Origin: Nectonema munidae
Lineage: Eukaryota; Nematomorpha; Nectonematoida; Nectonematidae
DNA length: 64,000 bases
Direction of reading: 5' to 3'
Assembly: GCA_030549495.1 (NCBI GenBank)
Contig: JAUIRK010000046.1
Span: 186,001-250,000 of the forward strand
In this document: piece by piece, positions 23,401 to 30,100 of the stretch
Layout: each line of letters begins with the position of its first letter
Position numbering within the stretch: the stretch's first letter is position 1
The notes under the pieces: model-generated
The model's database searches: none
Seen by the model: the letters and a program-made list of their open reading frames with translations, nothing else
What the model was told of the DNA's origin: nothing
Translations under genes and position numbers: made by a program

Positions 23401-25268
23401 GAAAGGGGTAGCGAGTGCAAAAGCGTTGGAAACCACCACTGCTCTAGCAAATATTATGCTTCTTGATATATAAATGAATACACTGAAATTTTTTTCATTT
23501 ACTTGGTATAGTGTTTCACAATGAGCTTCTCTTTGTTCGATGTAACCCTATTCCTTGTATTCAAGAAACATTTATTTGTTCCATTGTTTAAAAATGTGCG
23601 TCAGTCTGTTCTTATATTACACTGCCTTTGTAATAACACTTTATTACTCGAGAAATTTTATGCTTTATCTCTTATCATTTACTTTTCTGATGTATTGAAA
23701 ATCATTGATACTTTTTTTTTTAATTTTATGCTATTTTATAATTCTACATAATTAGTAATAAACTTTTTCTGTTTTAAAAGTACTCGCTTCTGTTTAGCTT
23801 AGTAAAACTAATTATTCAGTACTGAGGTTGAGTGTAGCTAACTACATTAATTAGTTTGTTGGCTAGTTAATTAGTTACACTATAATTTTTAAGTAATAAT
23901 ATTTGCTAATAATAATCCTACACTTTATATTATGCAATATTTCTTTCTCAAAATCTTTTTTAACCGGTTATCAACCACAGTCGACATATGTCGACTACAA
24001 AAATGTGAATCGTCTGCGTTTATTAATGCTTTTTAATACAAATCTTCTGCTTTATACTAGGTGTCTGATTATTCTGGTCGTTAACGTGTTAAGCAGCAGA
24101 AATTTACTCTGCTAAAACAGGCGCACACATGGTTGATTTTATTGAGAGGAGGGGTGCGCGAAGTTTTTTAAATCCTTTTTACTCTAAAAATTTTATATCA
24201 TTGTTTTACACAAAAAAATTTTTTTAAGCATGCGCTTTTTTTTAGGCAAAATGATTTTTTTAATTTGTTTTCATCCATGCACATATTCTTTTAAACATTT
24301 GTAAAGTAAGGTTTGCTTAGTTTCTTTTACATTTCAACTTTCTAAAATTGCAAAATTATAATTTCCTTTCTCTTATTGATTCGATTCGTGCCATTTTACT
24401 GGCAAACTTTCAGCTAAAGATTATGCATCTTTCATCTTCACTTTGGAATATTTTTTAATACACTACATTTGCTCAATTCTTCCTATAAAAAATATCTTTG
24501 TGATTACTTGTATGCATATTCTTGTATTTTCTCTCCGTGTATACTTTGACCTCTAATTTGCCTTAAATGAAGAAACTAATTTTAAAAAGTTAAAAATTTT
24601 AGCTAATATGATTTTTATTTTTTTCCCAGATAAACAAAAACTTTTTCGGTTAAAGAAATAAATTTAAACCAGATTGCTCGGATCTTCGGTGATATTCTCT
24701 CGAATTTGATGTTCTCAAAAAAGAGAAGGGGAATACGTCATTTAAAGAATTTGGTGGGAACAAATCGGTTAAACATTCAAGGCCCAGGTTTTTTTTAAAC
24801 TAATCTGCTTATTCTTTTGAGTGAGGTTTTATATAACTAAAAGCAGACGATTTTTATTTTATGAGACACGGGTGTCTCATTTGGCCTGAAAGGTCAGAAT
24901 GTTGCTGTGTTTATTTACCCAAATTTTTAAATACATTATAATGTTCTAAAAGTATATAATAAAAATTACTTGGTCTTTAAGAATAAGGGACATTAAATCT
25001 TAATTTATATATTGAAAATTTGTTTTATTTTATGCAAGTCAAATAAACTGCCATACATTTTTTTGTACAAAAGAATATATTTAAGGAAAAAGTTTCAAGC
25101 AAACCAACAATTTCTTGTCTTGAAGAAAGCGTTGAAAAATTGACCAGATACTTTGATTCGATTGTGTGTGCAAGAAACTCAGATGCCTTGTTGAAGGAAT
25201 TACTGAAGGCTATTTATTGTTCACAAACTAAAGCACAGTTTATGCCCGTGTCTTGGATCGAAGAATAA
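1972..25268 (+). CDS. MPP/PALS1-family MAGUK scaffold, 10 coding exons
   Basis: Spliced gene assembled by reading. Coding exons: 1972-2062, 2123-2260, 2314-2490, 2549-2800, 3220-3505, 4068-4277, 6446-6526, 8244-8488, 8542-8634, 25074-25268 (or from 25086). Every intron is GT-AG and all phases match (0,0,0,0,1,1,1,0,0). If ATG 1976 is the start, the product is about 587 residues, with L27 (42-87), PDZ (about 120-205), SH3 (about 225-290), HOOK (about 291-378) and guanylate-kinase-like domain (379-587). Proteins of this family are membrane-linked scaffolds that organise cell polarity and junction complexes. The SH3 motif with IPC followed by AG, and WW, is typical of the MPP/CASK branch; the end of the kinase domain (KPYII, then MPVSW before the stop) fits PALS1 or MPP7. 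Uninterrupted frames over ten exons argue for a living gene, although it is very divergent. Upstream coding exons cannot be excluded, since exon 1 begins with an acceptor. The exact orthologue (Stardust/PALS1 or MPP7/Metro) is uncertain. Confidence 0.85.
2549..2800 (+). other. MAGUK exon 4: PDZ domain
   Basis: Starts after TTTTTAG and ends at GTAAAT, 84 codons. Joined to exon 3 it gives a PDZ domain: the carboxylate-binding loop reads DLGLTF in place of PLGATV-like sequence, followed by VVICRIFENGLAFKS, then LLPGDIILAINDRSI, the classic GD-x-I-L-x-I/V-N strand. The domain ends with ISIVIQRE. In PALS1 this domain binds the C-terminal tail of Crumbs; whether this one does is inference. Confidence 0.88.
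3220..3505 (+). other. MAGUK exon 5: SH3 domain
   Basis: Starts after CATATTTAG and ends at a GTAAAT donor in phase 1. It encodes FYRAMFSYEPDSD, then DIPCPKAGLRSHAGDVL, VYNTNDINWWHA and VALIPSE. This follows the MPP/CASK SH3 pattern (RA-x-F-x-Y, IPC..AG, GDI, WW, LIPS) almost position for position. The PCPKAG segment excludes the DLG1-4 and DLG5 types, which differ here. An Asn- and Ser-rich loop precedes the last strand. The C-terminal part (KKRLKNQNF) begins the HOOK region. Confidence 0.88.
3815..3965. repeat. TTAA-type short element, degraded (MAGUK intron 5)
   Basis: Starts near CATCCCGTCGTCA, contains ACGCAGACGATTT, a TCGTCTG box in inverse orientation and GCAGGCGATTTTTATT, and fades after CTGGTGACCCATTG. 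The same start and box recur at 31462. Target duplications are no longer clear. Confidence 0.6.
4278..6445. other. MAGUK intron 6, mostly unassigned AT-rich sequence
   Basis: Apart from the short inverted-repeat element at 6023-6152, nothing was recognised in this intron. Confidence 0.5.
6023..6152. repeat. TTAA-type MITE with CCCTTTCGTGACCAG ends
   Basis: Terminal inverted repeats CCCTTTCGTGACCAG (6023) and CTGGTCACGAAAGGG (ending 6152) are perfect over 15 bp. The interior has TCGTCTG boxes and a short palindrome, GTATCATATATGATAC. The flanks (ATAT and TTAT) look like worn TTAA. Confidence 0.8.
6527..8243. other. MAGUK intron 7, mostly unassigned
   Basis: Checked for a missing kinase-domain exon. 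None was found, and none is required by protein length. A dispersed repeat lies at 7304-7407. Confidence 0.5.
7304..7407 (-). repeat. Dispersed repeat, copy 1
   Basis: The complement reads GGATATCGTGATCG, then CCTGGACTTTCCATCCCAC, then TAAACGACGAAAACCGGCTC and TCGTTAC. The same series recurs at 63880-63976 on the + strand. Family not recognised; possibly part of a SINE or LINE. Confidence 0.55.
8244..8634 (+). other. MAGUK exons 8-9: divergent kinase-like core with Asn-rich insert
   Basis: Exon 8 (8244-8488) begins with an Asn-rich run followed by an acidic run (GDDEEEDLNDEN), both absent from known family members as recalled. From FVKYSNVE through KNLR (exon 9), 42 residues align ungapped with the PALS1 stretch FIEHGEFE to KTLR. 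Exon 9 (8542-8634) gives IKPYIICVSL, matching LKPYIIFIAP. The intron between them is 53 bp. The TTR and other GMP-binding residues are not present, so catalysis is very unlikely, as in most MAGUKs. The N-run could be a recent slippage product. Confidence 0.75.
9239..9376. repeat. TTAA-type MITE with exact TTAA duplications
   Basis: TTAA at 9239-9242 and 9373-9376 bracket ends CCCATTAA and TTAATGGG. The interior holds CAGACGATAT, GCAGACGATT and AGCAGACGAAG, plus the palindrome TTCCCAAATGGGAA near the right end. A textbook TTAA insertion. Confidence 0.88.
10495..12999 (-). mobile_element. 2.5 kb TTAA-flanked DNA transposon with RNase H-type transposase
   Basis: TTAA at 10491-10494 and 13000-13003 flank ends CGCTTTGAGGACCA (left) and, on the complement, CATTTTGAGGACCA (right), 12 of 14 identical. 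A subterminal GCACTTTTCAGGCA also recurs inverted near both ends (about 10633 and 12950). The first 110 bp resemble the short TTAA elements of the window, including TCGTCTG and GCAGAAGATTATTATTTCTTG. The single gene inside is not a piggyBac transposase but a D-D-CxxH type protein. TTAA target sites combined with a CxxH transposase are known for the Kolobok superfamily, so a Kolobok-like placement is possible but unproven. Confidence 0.72.
10849..12743 (-). pseudogene. RNase H-fold (D, D, CxxH) transposase, nearly full length, broken
   Basis: Reading on the minus strand from ATG 12743 to a stop at 10849-10851 gives about 630 codons interrupted by about four frame breaks (near 12459, 11681, 11370 and 10983). 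Recognisable blocks: VTCDRYLISDYAGAAIAT, SLYFDGKKTATRV (putative first Asp), EYLTHVTPESEHGKKIA, VCVGSDGTNANVGS (second Asp, Asn), YFICQLHGNELPFRALF (C-x2-H and a Glu), ILTLYVATSRPSYELRRI, APMWFFIKFHP and a C-terminal CARDRYIRQRLISQKMMPEF. The same blocks occur in a widespread, mostly unnamed animal protein family known to me only as uncharacterised proteins. The D..D..CxxH..E order resembles hAT and Kolobok transposases. The few lesions suggest fairly recent decay. Confidence 0.75.
13180..13295. repeat. TTAA-type short element, degraded
   Basis: Begins near TTAACTTCTTCGGGAC and contains CTTTTTCAATGAAAGCAGTGG and TCATTTCTTGGGGTACTGG, then TGTCACACTCGTCCTTAAATGG. The order of blocks matches the copies at 25868 and 56673. 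It lies directly beside the 2.5 kb element. Confidence 0.6.
14745..14883. repeat. TTAA-type MITE with GTCGACATATGTCGAC palindrome
   Basis: Begins TTAACCGGTTATCGACCA and ends TGGTCGTTAACGGTCGAA. The interior carries the perfect 16 bp palindrome GTCGACATATGTCGAC, AATCGTCTGCGTTTAT and ATATCGTCTGATTATTC. Sister copy at 23960-24092, about 90 percent alike by eye. Confidence 0.85.
15125..15395 (-). repeat. GAGTCGG dispersed repeat, copy 1
   Basis: The complement reads GGAGCCGGAGTCGATATCTA, then AATTTAGGAGTCGG, and runs into an AT-rich part ending near GTAAGCATATAGAGTGG. Copy 2 at 48360-48620 has the same order (GTCCGGTATCTAATAC, AATTTAGGAGTCGGAG, GTAAGCATTTGGAGG). Class unknown. Confidence 0.6.
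16018..16250. repeat. hAT-like short element, copy 1 (worn)
   Basis: Begins CAGTGGCGTATTAAG, with GGGGGG and GGGCGGGC patches. The part from about 16131 to 16250, on the complement, matches 47083-47200 (ATGAAGTATCGATCTTTTAT against ATGAAGTATACATCTTTTAT; then TATTTGTTT and AGTTTATTTGAAATA). CAGTGGCGTA-like termini are usual for hAT elements. Confidence 0.55.
16253..16423 (+). pseudogene. Fragment with psq/CENP-B-type helix-turn-helix (pogo/Tigger-like)
   Basis: An open stretch of 56 codons reads KLEILKKARKIRIDKVFEEK, then DICKIATELNVLPISKIF and GWIRKSDQPEKRGR before a stop. The layout KLEIL..., D-I-x-K-I-A-x-E-L-x-V, I-S-x-I-x-x-W-I-R-K resembles the N-terminal DNA-binding domain of pogo/Tigger transposases. 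No methionine starts it, and no catalytic domain follows. It sits in the last MAGUK intron. A relic is more likely than a host exon. Confidence 0.5.
17158..17245 (+). repeat. tRNA-derived SINE fragment (family C)
   Basis: Contains GTAAAGGATTTGAGTTCGAAG, whose GAGTTCGA is a worn B box. The same GTAAAGGATTTGGGTTCAAA segment occurs on the minus strand at 53400-53545. Confidence 0.45.
18003..18128 (+). repeat. tRNA-derived SINE (family B), copy 1
   Basis: A B-box GGTTCGAAACCC at 18048-18059 is followed by GATCGTGATTATCCCTATCA, then GTTATGGAAGATTATTCTTC. The same tail is present, inverted, at 44995-45135. Polymerase III promoter boxes indicate tRNA ancestry. Confidence 0.7.
18136..18198. repeat. 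TTAA-type short element, right half
   Basis: GTAAAGCAGACTATTTTTAT, then GAGATCGGTGTC and CATGAAAGGGTTA. It matches the right halves of the copies at 24838 and 25868. The left half is missing; it directly follows the SINE copy. Confidence 0.6.
19315..19528 (+). repeat. hAT-like short element family, copy 1
   Basis: TTTTATAACATTTTTTTCTG, GAATATTCA, TCTAGATTACTCG, ACTCATATCATCTTACG, ATGCTCAAAATCGG and a terminal GATACGCCACT. The same blocks in the same order lie at 57495-57752. The TACGCCACT terminus is hAT-like. Confidence 0.65.
20948..21010. repeat. TTAA-type short element, left end only
   Basis: TTAACCCGTTAACGGCCAG followed by AATAATCAGACGATATCTAG. It equals the complement of the right end of the copies at 14745 and 23960. 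It breaks off after about 60 bp. Confidence 0.7.
21383..21520. repeat. Degenerate minisatellite, about 23 bp period, 5-6 units
   Basis: Successive units begin CAACCTCTCCTTTCACATTT, CAACCTCTTGTTTCGTATTT, CAGCATCTCGTTTCACAAAT, CAACCTTCTATTCTC and CAACTCCCTTTTTTCG. The open frame across it is a by-product of the repeat. Confidence 0.75.
21689..21922. repeat. MITE with about 33 bp inverted repeats (CGGTAATGTTTTA)
   Basis: The left end CGGTAATGTTTTATGGTTCC and following GTCAATCAAAA mirror the right end TTTTGATTGACGGAACCG, then TAAAACATTACCG. Total about 234 bp. No target duplication could be identified; superfamily unknown. Confidence 0.78.
22150..22370 (+). pseudogene. hAT (ZBED/SCAND3-like) transposase fragment
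   Basis: A frame ending at 22356 encodes VAYFKSKVWIEKCLASLAEI, then FDHLNKLNLKLQGI. This matches the conserved L-A-x-L-x-D-I-F-x-H-L-N-x-L-N-x-x-L-Q-G block of hAT transposases of the ZBED5/SCAND3 type. The preceding lysine-rich residues are not family-like. No N- or C-terminal domains remain nearby. Confidence 0.75.
22659..22812 (+). repeat. tRNA-derived SINE (family A), copy 1
   Basis: GGGCGTGAAAAAGATTGGTC (A-box region), B-box GGTTCGATCCC at 22712-22722, then CAAGTGGCGCAATTGTGTC and ACGGTATCTTTACCTTG. Two further copies lie at 35707 and 60044, both inverted. It is the best defined SINE of the window. Confidence 0.82.
23960..24092. repeat. TTAA-type MITE, sister of the copy at 14745
   Basis: TTAA at 23960-23963 and 24089-24092. 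Ends TTAACCGGTTATCAACCA and TGGTCGTTAACGTGTTAA, with GTCGACATATGTCGAC inside and TCGTCTGCGTTTATTAATGC. Well preserved. Confidence 0.88.
24838..24897. repeat. TTAA-type short element, right half
   Basis: AAAAGCAGACGATTTTTATT, ATGAGACACGGGTGTCTC, GCCTGAAAGGTCA. Only about 60 bp remain. GAGACACGGGTGTCTC forms a short hairpin. Confidence 0.6.
25074..25268 (+). other. MAGUK exon 10: C-terminus of kinase-like domain and stop
   Basis: Encodes LEESVEKLTRYFDSIV, then NSDALLKELLKAI, and ends QFMPVSWIEE with stop TAA at 25266-25268. MAGUK kinase-like domains of the MPP group end with a nearly identical layout: YFD, a helix, then W-V-P-x-x-W a few residues before the stop. Two acceptors (exon from 25074 or 25086) both keep phase 0 and differ by four residues. 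Its distance from exon 9 makes this the least obvious exon of the gene, but the motif match and length agreement are strong. Confidence 0.82.
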
Positions 25269-27005
25269 TTTTTCATACATTTTATTTGAATTATTTTTTA
25301 AAACTATTGACCTTAACATTGGAGTAATATTATTTTTATAAATTATAGTTTTATATCATTTTTATCCATGATAAGCTTTTACCAAATGTTTTAGTGCAAT
25401 TTGATTATTAATGCATAATTTCTACGTTATTTATTTTTTTGTGTTTTCTTTTCATTAAATTTATTTTTAAAAAATTGTTTTTATATAAAAATATTGCATC
25501 AATTTTATAATAGCTTATTGCCAAATTATTGATTGCTCCTTATCATTTTATTTCTTTCTTAACTTTTTTCAAGTGTTCTCGACATTGCATATTCTTGAAT
25601 ATTTTAAGGCTTTGTTACCCATTTTTGCCTTAATATATTTTTGTTTGGACAGAAATTCCTATTGATAATTATAGTGACTTTTGAAATAAATTAGAATTAG
25701 ATTAAATAAAATGTACAATAACTACTAAGTCGATAACTTATGATGTCTTTTCATAAATTATTCTTATCTATTTTTTCCTGATAGAACAAACTTTGAAATC
25801 GTCAAAAATTTAGTTTTATCTTCATATGTATTTAATCGGATTAGAAATTTAAATGTAACTAATCGTCTGCTTTTTTTTTCAATGGAATTTTGTATGTTGT
25901 AAGCAGACGATTATTATTTCTTGGTACACCAGTGTCACACTAAGCCTCAAAGGGTTAAAAAGATCATTTTTACACAAATGTCTACCCATTTATTTACATA
26001 AAAATCAAAAAGAGCAAATGATCTTATACAAAGTTTTCTCTCTTTTATATATATCGAATCATAAACAAAGATAAATGATGCTATAAATTGGGCCACAGTG
26101 ACCTAAAGTTATGAGCGGTTGCTTCACGTCTTCATACTTTTATGGTTTTGGTAGATAATATCTAAAAATTCTGAGAGCTCGTCTCGCCTATCCAAATTCT
26201 TGAGATATTTGATAGCCAACTATCTGTTGTTTAAATCAAGATTATTATATAATAATTAATATGAGCTGCTTTATGTTACGGAGATACCCAGTACTATATA
26301 GTATACTGACGTGATTAATAAAGGAATAATATATTGCCTGAGAATATAATAAGAATGAAAGCTTGTCTTTATTGAAAAAGACAAATATCGTCGAGGAATT
26401 CAAAATTTATGTTCAAGGACGAGGAATAAAAGATAAAACTTCCCGGAGAATTGAGGACAAAAAATCTCGGCTTGGACACTCTAACAGAAAGTATGGTATA
26501 CTTCCTAGAAACTTGATTTTTCATTTTTGGTTTCAAAACAAAATTTGACAAGACTTTTTAACAAAGATAAAGTATTCTAAGTCTCTTTTTACAAATAAAA
26601 AAATCGGAGTTTTACGCAATTTGTTCACTTTCTTAAAATACTCATTTATTTAATGAAAGTCAATTCTCCAAATGTGCATTGTTGGAATGATTAATGTATT
26701 TATTTAGTATTCATAAAACACTTTGAAAATAATAAAAAAATAGTGTTGGAGACTAGATGGTTTGATGCGAAAAATCACAATGTTTAGAGTATTGGGTGAT
26801 TTGGAGATGAAGTATCTTGCGACGTGAATAAAATTGCATAGTTGAATTTGATATTTGAAATTCTTTCCAAAGAGCTTCTCTCTTCGTTAAAAAGGTGAAA
26901 TGTCAAGGATATAATCAGGAAGGTTAGGCTGTTCTATCTCGCAAAGGATTGTGAAAAATTGGTCTATTAGTTGTGAAAACTGAAGAAAAAGATGGAAGAA
27001 TGTGA
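25269..27005. other. Convergent intergenic region with 3' UTRs
   Basis: Lies between the stop codons of the MAGUK gene and the calcium sensor gene, so it should contain both 3' untranslated regions. ATTAAA or AATAAA-like hexamers occur on both strands, but in such AT-rich DNA none can be assigned. A TTAA-type element sits at 25868-25958. Confidence 0.5.
25868..25958. repeat. TTAA-type short element with intact right end
   Basis: TCGTCTGC, CAATGGAATTTTGTATG, TAAGCAGACGATTATTATTT, CACCAGTGTCACACTAAGCC and TCAAAGGGTTAA, ending in TTAA at 25955-25958. The complement of the right end (TTAACCCTTTGAGGCTTAG) resembles the left end of the 2.5 kb TTAA element (TTAACGCTTTGAGGACCAT). Confidence 0.78.
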
Positions 27006-27185
27006 TTAGTGCTGATAGGACAGAATATTGTACAGTTCTTCATCTTGAAGACAGCCTTTGATGAATTCGTTTTCCGTCAACACTCGGTCGCCATTTTCGT
27101 CCATTTTGTCGAAGATTTTTCGAGCTCTGATCTCTGGCGTCTCTTTTGCTTTGTTTGAGTCTGGACCAAGCATGTCATATATAGC
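27006..27185 (-). other. Calcium sensor exon 3: EF4 and C-terminus
   Basis: Starts after TTTTAG with [12 protein letters not shown]4 follows KIFDKM and ends at stop TAA (27006-27008). IYDML continues the helix after EF3 (VKIIE in exon 2), confirming the join over a 5.5 kb intron. Confidence 0.92.
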
Positions 27186-30100
27186 CTAAAATAATTGAAA
27201 GCTGCAATATCACGAAAAATATTTAGTAAAAGTTACTCACTCAATTTAACCCAGTAAAAAGTCAACTTTAGAAAATATTTCTGTGATAACGATGAAATAT
27301 TTAAAACTACTTATTACAAAAAAATTCGCGGTAAAAATCCTTAAACATTATTTCTTTGTTCACTAATTAAATATTGATTAAGTTTGAAGCAAAAATAGGC
27401 AGAGTGTATTTAAATTCCTTTACAACGAACTCATTTTTTGCTAAGCCTCGCGTATAATCGACTCCCATTGTAGGTCCAACACAATAAAAAGTTGTGAAAA
27501 CACTTATTTACAACGAACTACCAATTGTCCGATCGTGTACACAGACAATGGATCAAGGAGTATTATAAATATGAAATCACATCACAAACATTCCTTAACA
27601 AATTGATAATTCGTGTGGAGAATAACACAACTTATTAAGTAAATCTTTTGGATGCATACACAAACTTAAACATGGTAGGTAGTAAATGCTGAAACTATAA
27701 CAAATTGTTTTAAACTGTACATCTGCTGTTGCAGTCGAAATACCAACGGACTTAAATGAATACATTTCGGTCAATGATCAAGTAATGACGGCTGTTCCTC
27801 TTAACGATCAGGCTATCGTGGAAACTGAGGCAATTTTGCAGATTCTGAATAATGCAGAGTGGCTTTATCGCAAATATTGTAGTGGTAAATATTTTATCGT
27901 AGTGGAGCATTCCAAGCACTATGCTCATCAACAAATCTTCATACACAAATTTAATATGATAAATGTCAAGTGAATAAGATTTAATCCGGGCATCATTTTA
28001 TTTAAAATTTTCAAAAAATAAATTTTCTTTTCATTATTTGTGTAAAAACTGGCGAAAATTGTTTTATTGGCCTTAGGATTTCTCCGTGTCAAAGATCTCA
28101 AAAGAAAATTAAGTCATTTTTAACATAGAAAGTGATCGATGCGCCACTTTCGGCGCATGCGCCATGGGTTGGCCATCCCTTGTTCAAAGCATAATGGTAT
28201 ACATGAATGTATAACATCGTTCGTTTGCATTAAATTTTGATCAGTTAAGATCATGGATGTAAAGACATGGTATGTAATTGCTCGATTGTGTTATTTGTAA
28301 AAAGACGCTCTCAAACGAAAGTATCAGGCCATTCAAACAAGAAGAGCACCGTTGCTTAGTTCACCCAGATATCACTAATAAAAATTGTCGAGGCTTCGCG
28401 CAAATTCTTCGTTTTCATTAAGAAGCAGAAAAATCCACATATAGGAGAGACATTTATTTAGAAAAATGTGGACAAACTTAATCAGGTAAATTTCTCAAAA
28501 ACACATTTAAGCAGTGCTTTGATTAAGTGGCCGGAAAATTCGCCGTTAACAAGTTTGCCTCAGGAATTTTCGCCTAATAGGAAAAATCGCCGCAAGACAA
28601 TTTTGCCGTGAAACAAGTATTTGTGATAAAAACAGTTTGGTTTTTGAAGTACCATTTTATCTCTTTCAAATAACCAAATTTGGCCGGGTAATTATTTTTT
28701 TATTTTATCTTTATTTTTATTTTATCCTATTTTTTATTTTATCTTTATTTTATTTTATCTTTATTTTATTTTATCCTTTTTTTTCGACTATAGTTTTTGT
28801 AGGCAGACGATGGTTTATCAAATGGAAACTAGTAAGAGGAGGACAGAAATTAGTTGACGATTTTAACTATATTTAGCGAATAGATTGAAAATACGGATAA
28901 AAAAATAATTACTCCATACGGATAATAAAATAAATAAAATAAAATACGGATAATAAAATAAAAAAATAATTACTCCATTTCCTTATTGGTTTACTTATCT
29001 GAAACTTCGAAAGCCAAGCTTGGTTGTTTGGAAGAGATAAAATGGTACTTCAGAAACAAAACTGTCTTTATCACAAACACTTGTTTTACGGCAAAATTGT
29101 CCTACGGCGATTTTTCCTATTAGGCGAGTTTTCCTACGGCACATTTGTTTAAGACGAATTTTCCTAGAACCCTTTGATTAAATGTACAAGAATATTATAC
29201 TCCAGGTCATGGAAAAATCTGACTTCCTCCTTTTTTTGCAATCGAACTTGATCAGACAACTGACGTGACACGGTCCCAACCAGAAAGGCAGAAGATATTA
29301 TGAATATGGTTTTCTATGGCGAAATCATTCGAATTAGTCCCTGAAGATCAGGACTTGTAACTCTTGTAAAGAACAATCAGGCTGTAATCACAACTCACTG
29401 TTTGATACATTATGAGATTTTTGCTTACAAGACTTCCCATGCGATTTTTGAAGACACTTTTAAAAGGTGTTATTCGTATTTTCAACCGTGTTCCGACTGA
29501 ATGCCTAACGGACAAAATGGCTAGCGAACAAAATGCCTACTGACTAAATGCTTTACAAACAAATTGCCTAATTAAAATGTCTAATGGAAAAAATTAAATC
29601 ATTGTCACGAGTGATAATATTGCCATTGCAAGAATCCCGTTTTTCACCTCTCCGATATATACGATTTCCTTTTTTAGTGTTAACATATGTAAAACTTTTG
29701 AATAACAATTTTTGCCACCTTTGTCACTCTATTTCTAACTGAGAAAGTTGACTACAATTTTAAAAAATGTTCTAAACTTTATATGTACCTTTTTTTTAAG
29801 GTATTTAAGAATAATGATCGCAAATTATTCCCACGCCTGAATTTAAGAATTTAAAATATTTAAATATCAGTATTGATTAAAAATAACATTAACTTTCATA
29901 TTTTGCTAAACAAAAAAAAGGTGATTGAATATGTGAAAGTAATCATTTGTAAATGAATGCACATTTTAATGATCAATATTATAATAACTGGTAAATTGTG
30001 TGTGTGTGTTGTGTATGTGAGTGTATTATAATTTTATTTCAAAAACAAATATTCATTAGTCTAATTTATTAAGCATTTAATTCCTAGGCAAATTTGTGTA

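Larger units (their letters stand above)
8635..25073 (+). other. MAGUK last intron, 16.4 kb, transposon-filled
   Basis: Inferred intron between the KPYII exon and the terminal MPVSW exon. Donor GTAATA at 8635; acceptor AG at 25072-25073 (alternative at 25084-25085). It contains a 2.5 kb TTAA element, several TTAA short elements, a hAT fragment, SINE copies, a minisatellite and a pogo-type fragment, all listed separately. Between them no exon that would fit the protein was found, and none is needed: joining the flanking exons gives 41 residues between KPYII-CVS and RYFD, against about 42 in PALS1. Confidence 0.7.

Noticed and set aside
28637-28876. 79-codon Phe-rich frame
   Set aside because: Lies in the TTATTTTATC-rich middle of the foldback element.
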